This document shows, piece by piece, positions 24,974-38,300 of a stretch of 64,000 bases of DNA. The DNA is from Semisulcospira habei (Eukaryota > Mollusca > Gastropoda > Semisulcospiridae), in assembly GCA_036245525.1 (NCBI GenBank), contig BTPG01000003.1, forward strand, positions 134,405,362-134,469,361. Reading direction: 5' to 3'. Below the pieces are notes generated by a model. It made no database searches. It saw only the letters and a list, made by a program, of their open reading frames with translations, and was not told where the DNA came from. Made by a program: the position numbers and the translations under genes. How positions within the stretch are numbered: position 1 is the stretch's first letter; each line of letters begins with the position of its first letter.

Positions 24974-27900
24974 TCCCGTCCCCCACGAGTCCCCTGCTGC
25001 CTTGCAGGCATGGCCGCTTGGCTGCGGAAAGGCTAAAGGAGGAAACCCCTGACATCAAAGCCCCCGTGTCTCCGGGGAAGGCTTTTGAGCCAGAGACTAA
25101 GACAAGGACAGTCTGATATAAAACCTACGACCCGAGGACCTCGATGCCACCGTCCCAGCTTGCTAGGCCATGGCAAACGAACCAAGGGTTTAAAGTATTG
25201 TATGCAAACCAAGGGGAATCACAGCGCTGGACAGACAACAGTTAGATCCCCTTAGATTAGGGTTTAAAGGGTGGAGCCAGTACTGCGCACACTGCACTCC
25301 ACCAAAAAGCTCCACCGCGCAGGCTTTAGGAAACGCCCACGGACTATGACACTGAACTTTCCAAGTCCTGTAGCGATGGGCAAGGGGCAAAACGGCAGGT
25401 GAAAGATGTCACTGGAAGCCGCAGTCTCAAACCTGCATGCAGGCGGTTCAGGATATTGGTCGCCTGATGTTGACCTGGGGATGACAACGTCACTCGGCAC
25501 ACCCTGAACGACCAAGCAGCCTTCTCTATGGACAGCACTGCTTGCTCCACATGGAGAGGGGCCTAGAAAAGGTGGCCTAACCAAAGCTCATCCCCTCGTA
25601 ACCCCAGTTGGCTAGCCGCGGTCAACGGGCATCTTCTCATGCGGTCAGAAAACAAGAAAAAACAATGGATCCACTCTGATGACGACCACGACCGGACTCA
25701 ACGTAGCATGCTGGAACATCCGAACCATGCTCGACACAGCAGACAGCGGACGCCCTGAACGTCGCTCCGCCCTCTTTGCCCATGAATTGCGGAGATTAAA
25801 TATCGACATCGCCGCGCTCAGCGAAGTACGCCTTCCGGAGAAAGGCAGCCTCCAAGAACTTGGCGCTGGCTACACCCTCTACTGGTCAGGCAGGCCTGAA
25901 TCAGAAAGACGGCTCTCAGGCGTGGGCTTCATGGTGAAGACCCCCATTGCGACTAAGTTGGAAATCCTACCAACGGGTCACTCCGACCGCATCATGTCCA
26001 TGCGCCTTCCACTGAGACACCAGCAACACGTCACCCTTCTCAGTGTGTACTCCCCAACCCTCCTGGCAGAGCCTGCAGAAAAAGACAAGTTCTACTCTGA
26101 CCCGCGCAGCCTCCTGCAGGGCACCCCTGCAGACGACAAAGTCATCATCCTTGGCGACTTCAACGCCAGAGTGGGCCAAGACTCTGAAGCCTGGAAAGGA
26201 GTCCTCGGCAAGCATGGCGTTGGGAACTGCAATGACAATGGTCGCCTACTGTTGGAGCTCTGTGCAGAGCAGCAACTTGTCATCACCAACACTACTTTCC
26301 AGCAAAAGGACAATCGAAAGACCACCTGGATGCATCCTCGCTCCAAGCACTGGCACCTTATCGACTATGTCCTAGTGCGTCAGAGGGACCGCAGTGACGT
26401 CCTCCTCACCAGAGTGATGCCCAGCGCAGAGTGCCACACTGACCACCGCCTTGTTCGCTGCAAACTCAGGCTCCGCCTCAAGCTGAAACCCAAGAAAGGG
26501 GGCCCCCCCAAGAAAAAGCTTGATGTTGCCAGCCTTCAGCGTGACGACAAGAAAGCTGCCCTTCAGGCCGATTTACAGCGCATGCTCAAAGACACAGTTG
26601 ATCCAGCAGACTCCTCCCCTGAAACACTCTGGGAACAACTGAAAACGGCTATTGTAAAATCCTCTGTGGAAGTCTTGGGCTTTGCTAGAAAGAGAAACAA
26701 AGACTGGTTTGACGAAAACGACGTAGAGATCCAGGAACTTCTAGCAAAAAAAGAGTCGCCCACCAGGCCCACCTAGCCCAGCCTTCCTGCCCTGTGAAGA
26801 AGTCTGCCTTCCGCCTCATCTGCAGCAGTCTCCAGCTCAAGCTTAGAGAGCTCCAGAACGAGTGGTGGTCCAGACTCGCACAGAGAACCCAGCTCTGCGC
26901 TGACAAAGGTGACTACAGGGGCTTCTACGAAGCACTGAAAGCAGTGTATGGCAATAGGCACCTGGTACAAAGTCCCCTGCGAAGCGCTGATGGACAGGCA
27001 CTCCTCACAGATAATACCTCCATCTTGAACCGCTGGTCGGAATACTTTCAGGACCTCTTCGGCGCTGAACGCACTGTTCAAGAAGCAGTCATCCTCCAAA
27101 TCCCACACCTTCCACTAAAGGTTGAATTGGACGAACCGCCCACTGCCGAAGAGACCCTCGCAGCCATCCACCAGCTCAAGAGTGGCAAAGCAGCAGGCAT
27201 TGACGGAATCCCGCCAGAGATCTGGGAACATGGAGGCCCAGCACTGCACAACAAGCTCCACGAACTCTTTCTCTGCTGCTGGGAAAAAGGAACACTACCA
27301 AAGGATCTCCGTGATGCAGTCATCATCACCCTGTACAAGAACAAAGGAGAAAAGTCTGCCTGCTCTAATTATCGTGGAATTACCCTGCTGTCCATTGCCG
27401 GGAAAATTCTCGCAAGGTTGCTCCTGAATCGGCTGGTACCTGCCATCGCTGAAGACCACCTCCCAGAGGGCCAGTGTGGCTTCAGAGCCAACAGGAGTAC
27501 CACCGACATGGTCTTTGTGCTGAGACAGCTTCAGGAGAAGTGCCGCGAGCAGAACAAAGGGCTGTACGTAACGTTTGTCGACCTAACAAAAGCGTTTGAC
27601 ACTGTGAGCAGGCAAGGTATGTGGCAGATCCTGGAGCGACTAGGCTGTCCCCCAAAGTTCCTCAACATGATCGTCCAGCTCCACGAGGACCAGCAAGGCC
27701 AGGTCAGACTCAACAATGACCTCTCAGAACCATTCCCTATTCTCAACGGCGTAAAGCAGGGCTGCGTGCTGGCACCGACCCTCTTCACCATCTTTTTTAG
27801 CATGATGTTGAAGCAGGCCACAGTGGACCGGCCAGGTCAGACTAAACAGTGACCTCTCAGAACCATTTCCCATTCGCAACGGCGTGAAGCAAGGCTGCGT

Positions 27901-29066
27901 GCTGGCACCGACCCTCTTTACCATCTTCTTCAGCATGATGTTGAAGCAGGCCACAGTGGACCTCGACGATGACGACGCAGTGTACATCAGGTATCGTCTC
28001 GATGGCAGCCTGTTCAACCTCAGACGACTGCAGGCCCACGCGAAAACCCTAGACCAACTGATTCATGAGCTGCTCTTCGCTGATGACGCTGCCCTCGTTG
28101 CACACACAGAGAGAGCCTTGCAGCGCATTACGTCCTGCTTCGCAGATGCCGCCCAGCTCTTTGGACTTGAGGTCAGTCTGAAAAAGACAGAGGTCCTTCA
28201 TCAGCCAGCACCCAAGGAAGAGCATCGCCCTCCCCACATCACCATCGGCGAGTCCGAACTGAAGTCTGTACACCAGTTTACCTACCTTGGCTGCATCATC
28301 ACGTCAGACGCCAAGCTGGACAAGGAGCTGGACAACAGGCTGGCAAAAGCGAACAGTGCTTTCGGGCGACTATTCAAGCGGGTGTGGCACAATCAACAGC
28401 TGAAAAAAGGCACCAAGATCAGCGTGTGCAGAGCTGTCGTCCTCACCACCCTGCTGTACGGTTCCGAGTCCTGGGCACTCTACCGCAGCCAACTACGACT
28501 CCTCGAACGCTTTCACCAGCGCTGCCTGCGTACCATCCTGGGCATTCACTGGAGTGACTATGTCACCAACGTCGAGGTCCTTGAACAGGCGGAAACTGTG
28601 AGCATCGAGGCTTTGCTGCTGCGGACACAGCTTCGCTGGGCGGGGCACGTCTCCAGGATGGAGGATCATCGCCTACCCAAGATCGCTCTGTTCGGCGAGC
28701 TCGCCACTGGACACCGTGACAGAGGGGCACCAAAGAAGAGATACAAAGACGGTCTCAAGAAGTCACTTAGTGCCTGCCAAATCGACCACCGCCAGTGGTC
28801 TTCGCTTGCTGCGGACCGTGACACCTGGCGCTCCACCATTCACAAGGCAGCCGTCTCCTTTGAGGACTCTCGCAGAGCTAACCTTAAGGACAATCGGCTC
28901 AGAAGAAAAAACAGAGTTGTCGTAACTCAGAACCCTGACCAGCCCTTCCCCTGCAGCCACTGCGGTCGAACCTGCCTGTCCCGGATTGGCCTCCGCAGCC
29001 ACGAAAATGCTTGCAGACGACGTGGGCAAGCCCTATAGAATCTTCGTTCGCGAAGTCAAGCCAAGA
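24974..29066 (+). mobile_element. RTE-type LINE, copy 1 (full-length leader, broken ORF)
   Basis: A single-ORF APE-type LINE with a ~700-bp leader that matches copy 2 at 35385-36025. Copy 1 carries an extra ~55 bp at about 25190-25260. Its 3' UTR is under 30 bp and ends with the conserved hairpin (29042-29055) and 'caagccaaga'. No certain target duplication was found. Confidence 0.85.
25679..29038 (+). pseudogene. RTE endonuclease-reverse transcriptase, broken (copy 1)
   Basis: The endonuclease part (25679-26776) has 'CWNIRTML', 'ALSEVRLP', 'ILGDFNARVG', 'LIDYVLV' and 'TDHRLV'. A run of seven A (26746-26752; eight in the intact copy) shifts the frame, so this part ends at a TAG at 26774-26776. 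The RT part resumes at once (KKSAFRLICS) and is broken again at about 27830 by a 133-bp tandem duplication covering 'GVKQGCVLAPTLFTIFFSMM'. The two duplicate units differ at many sites, so this looks like a mosaic of two source copies. The frame from 27884 continues with the intact 'LLFADDAALVAHTE' palm motif to a C-terminal C2HC finger (FPCSHCGRTCLSRIGLRSH) and stop at 29038. Confidence 0.85.
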
Positions 29067-29224
29067 TGTCAAACGCGGGCAGGCTAAACCTCGAACAATT
29101 GAAGTAATAAGATAAAAAATTACGTAATGTCTAGTTACGCTAACATCGCTGCTGAAAGTACATTTGGCGCGAAGCGCCGTATGTGCATATGCATGTATGT
29201 ATGTGCGTATGTATGTGTGTGCGT

Positions 29225-29320
29225 ATGTACGTAAACAAGAGAATCTCCGATATTTTTGTACAAACAAGCTTGAAACTTGGCAAAATACTTTCTTAAATTG
29301 GTGGCTAAGAGAGCCTCCGA
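29225..29320 (-). repeat. Dispersed repeat, copy 2
   Basis: Reverse complement of the unit at 19366-19456 ('aagcttgaaacttggcaaaa' and 'ggctaagagagcctccgagc'). It is bordered on the left by a GTAT/GTGT-rich tract (29180-29235). Confidence 0.7.
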
Positions 29321-30429
<1,109 letters not shown>

Positions 30430-30558
30430 CGATAACTGTAGAGGGGTGAGCACTAGTCACGATCAAGAAAGGACGCACAATTCGGATCCTCTGACAAAAA
30501 ATGAACGTTTTTCCTATTTAAGCCATCATTAATCATCACGTGAGAGACAAAGACCAGA

Positions 30559-31900
30559 ATGCCAGCGGCTGCTGAAGAACTACGTGCAAAAATCGGGGTT
30601 TTTTGCCCGATTTTAATGTGGATTTTGAAGAGAAACGCAGACAAAGCAGCACGCCATGTGAAGGGACTCACACTACACAGCAAAGCCATGCGTGTTGTTG
30701 TGCTACTTTTCTTTGTGTCGTTGCTCGAAAGATGCGGCGACGTAGAACCCAACCCTGGTCCGGTAGGGGAGGACCAACTTGCGGAGTTTATGGACAGAAT
30801 GGAGAAGAAAATTGAGAACCAGATAAAAGCGCAAGAGAACAACTTCGAGAGACTGACACAGATAATAGACGCCAACCATGGACGTATTGAGGAGAAAATC
30901 TCACAGTTACACGGTGACATAAAAGATATGAGTGATAAGCTAGCGAGACACAGCTGATATTGGAAAGTTGGCAGAATCAGACTCGGCAATAAACAAGCGT
31001 ATCGATGAACTTCAGAATGAAATTGACAATCTAGAGTCATTTTCCCGCAGAAACAACTTAAAGTTCATCGGTATACGTGAGTCTACAAGGGAGGACTACG
31101 CCGCCTGTGTTCAGAAAATAGTGGATGTACTTAACAAGCACTGCGGCACGCAGAGAACATGGTCTACCGAGGACGTGGAGAGGGCCCACAGGGTGGGTCC
31201 CCGTAAGGAAAACGCCAAGCACCCCCACCCCCGGGCTCCAATCGTGCGCTTCAGCCGTCGGTAGTGCAAGACGTCGGTAGTGCAGGACAAGCGCCTCAAG
31301 GCCAGCCTCAGGGACAGCGGCATCAAGATGCCAGCGGATCTGACCAGACGACAGAGGGCAGCGATCGAGAAGGCGAAAAAGGCAGGAAAGTTTTCAAGAA
31401 TGGCCGCCTGCACACGGAAGATCGACGCACCCCCTCAGCCGAAGGTACGGTTCACCCTCCCCCCCCCCCCCCCGGCCCCGGCGCCTGTACGCGCCAGCGT
31501 CCGTGACGACCTCCAGCATCTGCAGCAGCGGGCGTCGGGTGTTGACTGCAGCAATGGCGAGAGCGAGGGAGATACAGAGGATACGGGTCTGCGTCTACCA
31601 CCGCCTTTACGCTCTCCTGTGAGGAATTCCTGTAAACACAGGGAAACACCGAGGGATTCCCTGCCAGCTATTCGGGATTCCTCACGTCAGACACGTGACG
31701 CGACATATGACGCGTACACTACACACAGCCAGCCGGCTAGCGCAGCAGTGGGTCCAGGCAGTCGTGACCAGCCGCGTGACAGGTGCCAGCTCCGTGTTAC
31801 CGGCATGTTCCAGCGAGCACCCTACGAGACCCGGTCTGGAACATCGGGGCGTGGTCGGGGTCGGGGTCATGGTCAAGGGAGTCCTACGGGGAGCGGCTAG
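30559..31900 (+). pseudogene. LINE ORF1: 2A-like leader + coiled coil + L1-type RNA-binding domain
   Basis: The ATG at 30559 opens a basic N-terminus, then a hydrophobic signal-like helix (MRVVVLLFFVSLLE), then 'RCGDVEPNPGP', a match to the 2A ribosome-skipping consensus D-[VI]-E-x-N-P-G-P. Downstream is a charged coiled coil (FMDRMEKKIENQIKAQENN), an RRM-like block (NNLKFIGIRES) and 'WSTEDVERAHRVG', as in L1-type ORF1 proteins. The C-terminus is Pro/Arg/Gly-rich (SGRGRGRGHGQGS), suited to nucleic-acid binding. Lesions are a frameshift near 30950 and a TAG at 31262-31264 next to a 16-bp tandem duplication (31256-31287). The stop at 31898-31900 is directly followed, in the same frame, by ORF2. 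Confidence 0.8.
30739..30762 (+). other. 2A-like ribosome-skipping motif (DVEPNPGP)
   Basis: Codons 61-68 of ORF1 encode Asp-Val-Glu-Pro-Asn-Pro-Gly-Pro, preceded by Arg-Cys-Gly and a hydrophobic helix. The expected break is between Gly67 and Pro68. This motif is well known in picornaviruses and has been reported in APE-type LINEs and some other genes of marine invertebrates. Activity here is inferred from the perfect consensus. Confidence 0.85.
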
Positions 31901-34900
31901 CGTTGTGGCCCCGGCCCTGGCGATGCTGTCCGTCAGAAAACAGCCAGGTTCTTGTGTTGGAATGTGGACGGTCTTGTGCAGAAGTTAAGTGAGTCAGAAT
32001 TTGTTTTACTTTATTACTTCTTTTGACTTTTCTTGTCTGATAGAAACATTCACCAGTTCGTCGTTTGATTTCTCCATCACCTTTTGTGACTTTATTGTTT
32101 TCCACGCCCCAGTCAACAAACTGTCGAAACTAGGTAGGGGATCCGGTGGAGTGGTTTTTCTTGTGAAGAAAAGTATAGCACGTTACGTGACCAGGATAGA
32201 TACTAGTCTTGACAATACCATAGTGGTGAAAATAGCAGGAACTATAGTGGGGTTAACGCAAGATATGATTTTAGTGTGTTTATATATACCTCCATCGTCA
32301 TCACCTTACTACAAAGAGAAAACTGTAAATAGTAACATCCCGTTGCTCGAACAGTTGATTTTGGATATGCAGGAGAAGGAAAATAACTGTCACATTATAG
32401 TCTGTGGTGACTTAAATGCACGAACTTGGCTATGGCAAAACAAAACGGACGATGGCAATATTGATGGGTTGATAGGGATTGACCAGGTGGATGATAATTT
32501 TAGAAACTCTGATGATGTTGTAATTAACCATTTCGGACGACTATTAATAGAAATGTGTTCCTCTACATCACTGTGGGTGTTAAATGGGGACAGTGATACC
32601 AGTTCAGATAAATTTACTTATGTATCACCGCATGGTAACAGTGTGGTGGACTACTTTCTGGTAGCTATGATATTGTGCCACAGTGTACAGTAGAAATTGT
32701 ACATAGAGTGGAATCACCCCACATGCCTTTGGCACTGCAGATGTTATGCCATTGTCAAGCATCCGATGAGCTAGTTGAAAAGCAGTTTGTTTCTAAATAT
32801 ATCTGGAATCCGGAGTTGCGACAGGAATTTACGGATAGAGTGAATTCTGACGAGGGTCAGATGATGCTTGATGAGGCTTATCATACCATTGATCTGTCTG
32901 CAGACATAGCCATTAAACATTTCACGGAGTATATCTACTATTGTGCAGATTGTATGAAAAAACAAGTTTGTGTGGGCGGTTCCTCTCGCTGTACAGGCTC
33001 AGTGTGGTTCGACAATGACTATCGTGACCTGAAAAGAGAAGCGAGGAAAGCGCTGCGTGTGTTCAGTAGGTCACGTTGTGATGCGGATAGACAGGCATAC
33101 TGTGACAAGAGACGTGCGTATAAGGCCATGTTGGTAACGAAGAGACACCACAACCAATCCACGTGCAGACGGCTACTGGACAATGCAAACAACAGTGCGG
33201 TGTTTTGGAAACATGTGCGAATCGCGAACAGAAGGAAACGAGAACAGCCCAAGATAAAAATAGAGAATTGGGAGACACATTTTCGCACTGTGCTCAGTGG
33301 TCAGTTACTGGGCAGGGACTACCGGGAATTCCCGCTACCAACTTGCTCTGTTGCTGGGCCGGCGGACTCGGGAACATGTAGGCATGTGCCAGAGTTGGAC
33401 GGCCCAATAGCAGAACAAGAGGTCAGACACGCTGTGTGCAAACTGAAATATGGGAAAGCGGCAGACATTGATCAAGTGTTATCAGAGTACATGAAACATG
33501 CAGGTGATACTATTGTGCCATTTTTGACGAAATACTTTAATCACCTGCTCGATAACCAGTACTTTCCTGTTGAGTGGAGTCGTTCCGTGATTGTTCCGAT
33601 CTTTAAGAAGGGCGATACAAATAACCCAGCCAACTATAGAGGGGTGTCTCTGCTCAGTGTGACCAGGAAAGCTTTTACTTCCATTCTAAACAGTAGACTC
33701 TACAAGTGGCTAGAGAAAGAGGAAGAAATAAACGAAGAGCAAGCCGGGTTTAGGCAGGGATACTCAACTGTTGATCATATATTCACTTTGATATCTATTA
33801 TACAAAGATCCCTTGCTCGAAATAAGAAACTATATGTGGTTTTCATCGATTACAAGCGTGCTTTTGACTCTGTAGACAGGAAAATGTTGTGGTCTGTTCT
33901 TACCCATGCACAGGTCTCTACAAAAATGGTTCAGATGCTGAAAGCCATGTATGCATCTGTTCAGGCGTGTGTAAGGGCGGGCTTCCAATACTCGGATTTC
34001 TTCGACTGCCCCGCCGGGGTCGGGCAGGGTTGTTTAGCAAGCCCTGTAATTTTCTCTTTGTTATTTAATGAAGTTGCAAACTACGTAAATGAAAATGGTC
34101 GACACGGAGTACAACTACTGCCTGGTCTGAGAGAACATTTTTCATTACTTTTTGCGGACGATGTACCTTTATTGTCCACAAGCGCTGTGGGGCTGCAGAA
34201 CCAGATAACTAACCTCAAGCGCTCTTCTGATAGACTTGATTTAGAGGTTAGTCTCGAGAAAACCAAGGTAATGGTTTTTAGAAAAGGCGGGCGACTGCCA
34301 GCGAAAGACAAATGGTATATTGGTGCAAGCGAAATGGAAGTGGTTAACAGTTATAAATACCTTGGTTTCACACTGACCACAAAACTATCGTTTAATGTGG
34401 CCCTCTCCGACTATGCTGTAAAGGCGAAGGCGAAAGTTTCTCAGTTATTGAGGACTATGTGGAAACTTGGCAACCTTAACCTATGTATTTTCTTTAAGCT
34501 TTTTGATACCCAGATGGCGCCGATGTTCCTTTACTCGTCTGAAGTATGGGGGCTGAAGCAGTTCGAAACAATAGAAAAGGTGCACACTTTCGCCTGCAAG
34601 AGACTACTGAGTGTGGATGTCAGAACCCCAAATCAGGCAGCTTATGGTGAAACGGGTAGGCATCCACTGCACATTAATAGCATAATAAGAGCTACAAAGT
34701 ATTGGATGAAACTGATTAAAATGTCTGTTACAAGACTTCCTAAGCAGGCGTACAAGATGCAGTTGAACTGTACCGTATCGAGTTGTTTTTGGGCGAATCA
34801 AACTGAAAGCACCCTACACAAGTATGGCTTTGGCCACGTTTGGCAAAACGGTGGTGTGGGTGATGAAAGGGCTTTTTTGTTGTTGTACAGGCAAAGACTG

Positions 34901-35329
34901 AAAGAGTCATTTGTACAGTCATGGGAAACGAAGGTTCAGTCAAGCGACAGATTTGCAACTTACAAGCAGTTCAAAACGGTATTCGAACCAGAAAGATATC
35001 TATCCCAGATTACGATAAAGAAATTCAGGGACAGCCTTATACGTTTCAGACTGGGAACAGTAGAATTGAATGTGAATAATAGGTATTCAAATACACATGT
35101 GAATGACTGTCCATTCTGTATTGGGACTGTGGAGAATGAAGAACACTTCCTCTTGTATTGTAATAAATACTCAGCACTGAGGAAAAAGTACTTGGCTAGC
35201 CTTTTAAATGACACTAAGAATGAGGACATAAGCATGTTGCTTGCAAACCTGGACTGTGACTCTATCAGAAAATTTGCAATGTTCATATTCTATGCACTTA
35301 AATTACGAAATGAACAACTATCTGTGTAA
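31901..35329 (+). pseudogene. LINE ORF2: APE endonuclease + RT with intact FADD + C-terminal knuckle
   Basis: The frame opens immediately after the ORF1 TAG and reaches the endonuclease motif 'LCWNVDGLVQKL' (Trp codon 31958-31960) without any in-frame ATG. A frameshift near 32015 moves the next ~220 codons (CLIETF, VCGDLNARTW, NSVVDYF) to another frame. A second near 32668 restores the original one, which runs open to 35329. The RT has 'NYRGVSLLSVTRKAF', 'QAGFRQGYSTVDHIFTL', 'FIDYKRAFDSV', 'QGCLASPVIFSLL' and an intact FADD (34151-34162). The C-terminus has 'CPFCIGTVENEEHFLLYC'. Only the two compensating frameshifts break ORF2, so it is better preserved than element 1. Confidence 0.85.
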
Positions 35330-35354
35330 TAGGACATTATCTATGGGCCGATGG

Positions 35355-38300
35355 GCAGTGGGCAGATGTTCACATCTGCACGGGACATAGACGACCCCGC
35401 CCTCCACGAGTCGCCTGCTGCCTTGCAGGCCTGGCCGCTTGGCTGCGGAAAGGCTAAGGGAGGAAACCCCTGACATCAAAGCCCCCGTGTCTCCGGGGAA
35501 GGCTTTTGAGCCAGAGACTAGGACAAGGACAGTCTGATATAAAACCTACGACCCGAGGACCTCGATGCCATCGTCCCAGCTTGCTAAGCCATGGCAGATG
35601 AACCAAGGGTTTAAAGGGTGGGGCCAGTACTGCGCACACTGAACTCCACCAAAAAGCTCCACCGCGCAGGCTTTAGGAAACGTCCACGGACCAAGACACT
35701 GACCATTCCAAGTCCTGTAGCGACGGGCGAGGGGCGAAACGGCAGGTGAAAGATGTCACTGGAAGCCGCAGTCTCAAACCTGCATACAGGCGGTTCAGGA
35801 TATTGGTCGCCTGATGTTGACCTGGGGATGACAGCATCACTCGGCACACCCTGAACGACCAAGCAGCCTTCTCTAGGGACAGCACTGCTTGCTCCACACG
35901 GAGAGGGGCCTAGAAAAGGTGGCCTAACCAAAGCTCGTCCCCTCGCAACCCCAGTTGGCTAGCAGCGGTCAACGGGCATCTTCTCCTGCGGTCAAAAAAC
36001 AAGAAAGAATAACGGATCCACTCTCATGACGACCAGGACCGGACTCAACGTAGCATGCTGGAACGTCCGATCCATGCTCGACAAAGCAGACAGCGGACGC
36101 CCTGAACGTCGCTCCGCCCCCATTGCCCATGAATTGCGGAGGTTAAACATCGACATCGCCGCGCTCAGCGAAGTACGCCTTCCGGACGGAGGCAGCCTCC
36201 AAGAACTTGGTGCTGGGTACACCCTCTACTGGTCAGGCAGGCCTGCATCAGAAAGACGGCTCTCAGGCGTGGGTTTCATGGTCAAGACATCCATTGCGAC
36301 TAAGCTGGAAAACCTACCAACGGGCCACTCAGACCGCATCATGTCCATGTACCTCCCACTGAGACACCAGCAACACGTCACCCTTCTCAGTGTGTACTCC
36401 CCAACCCTCCTGGCAGAGCCTGCTGAAAAGGACAAGTTTTACACTGATTTGCGCAGCCTCCTACAGAGTACCCCTGCAGACGACAAAGTCATCATCCTTG
36501 GCGACTTCAACGCCAGAGTGGGCCAGGACTCTGAAGCCTGGAAAGGAGTCCTCGGCAAGCATGGCGTGGGGAACTGCAATGACAATGGCCGCCTACTGTT
36601 GGAGTTCTGTGCGGAGCAGCAACTGGTCATCACCAACACTACTTTTCAGCAAAAGGACAGTCGAAAGACCACCTGGATGCATCCTCGCTCCAAACACTGG
36701 CACCTTATCGACTATGTCCTAGTGCATCAGAGGGACCGCAGTGACGTCCTCCTCACCAGAGTGATGCCCAGCGCAGAGTGCCACACTGACCACCGCCTTG
36801 TCCGCTGCAAACTCAGGCTCCACTTCAAGCCAAAACCCAAGAAATGGGGACCCCCCAAGAAAAAGCTTGATGTTGCCAGCCTTCAGCGTGACGATGTGAA
36901 AGCTGCCTTTCAGACAGATTTACAGCGCAGGCTCAAAGACACAGCGGACCCAGTAGACTCCTCCCCTGAAACACTTTGGGAACAACTGAAAACTGCTATT
37001 GCAAAATCCTCTGCAGAAGTCTTGGGTTTCGCCAGAAAGAAGAACAAAGACTGGTTTGACGAAAACGATGTAGAGATCCAGGAACACCTAGCAAAAAAAA
37101 AAGAGCCGCCCATCAGGCCCGCCTAGCCCAGCCTTCCTGCCCTGTGAAGAAGTCTGCCTTCCGCCTCGTCTGCAGCAGTCTCCAGCGCAAGCTCAGAGAT
37201 CTCCAGAATGAGTGGTGGACCAGACTTGCACAGAGGACCCAGCTTTGCGCTGACAATGGTGACTACAGGGGCTTCTACGAAGCACTGAAAGCAGTGTATG
37301 GCCCCAGGCACCTGGTACAAAGTCCCCTGCGAAGCGCGAATGGCCAGGCACTCCTCACAGATAATACCTCCATCTTGAACCGCTGGTCGGAATACTTTCA
37401 GAGCCTCTTCAGCGCTGAGCGCACTGTTCAAGAAGCAGTCGTCCTACAAATCCCACACCTCCCACTAAAGGTTGAATTGGACGAGCCGCCCACCCTCACA
37501 GAGACCCTCACAGCCATCCACCAGCTCAAGAGTGGCAAAGCAGCAGGCATTGATGGAATACCGCCAGAGATCTGGAAACATGGAGGCACAGCACTGCACA
37601 ACAAGCTTCATGACCTCTTTCTCTGCTGCTGGGAGGAAGGAACACTACCAAAAGATCTCCGTGATGCAGTCGTTATCACCCTGTACAAGAACAAAGGCGA
37701 GAAGTCTGACTGTTCCAACTATCGGGGAATTACCCTGCTGTCCATTGCTGGGAAAATCCTTGCAAGGCTGCTCCTGAATCGGCTGGTACCTGCCATCGCT
37801 GAAGACCAACTCCCAGAGAGCCAGTGTGGCTTCAGAGCAAACAGGAGCACCACCGATATGGTCTTTGTGCTGAAACAGCTACAGGAGAAGTGCAGCGAGC
37901 AGAACAAAGGGCTGTACGTAACATTTGTCGACCTAACAAAAGCGTTCGACACTGTGAGCAGGCAAGGCATGTGGCAGATCCTGGAGCGACTTGGCTGTCC
38001 CCCAAAGTTCCTCAACATGATTGTCCAGCTACACGAGGACCAGCAAGGCCAGGTCAGACTCAACAATGACCTCTCAGAACCATTCCCTATTCTCAACGGC
38101 GTAAAGCAGGGCTGCGTGCTGGCACCGACCCTCTTCACCATCTTTTTTAGCATGATGTTGAAGCAGGCCACAGTGGACCTCAATGATGACGATGCAGTGT
38201 ACATCAGGTATCGTCTCGATGGCAGCCTGTTCAACCTCAGACGACTGCAGGCCCACACGAAAACCCTAGACCAAACGAGCCCTGCAGCGCATCACGTCTT

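Noticed and set aside
25264..25584. Antisense ~106-codon frame in the RTE leader, also present at 35611-35931 and 43339-43791
   Set aside because: It resembles an ORF0-like antisense gene, but differences between copies mostly change amino acids and the frame has no domain. The shared frame simply follows from shared DNA.
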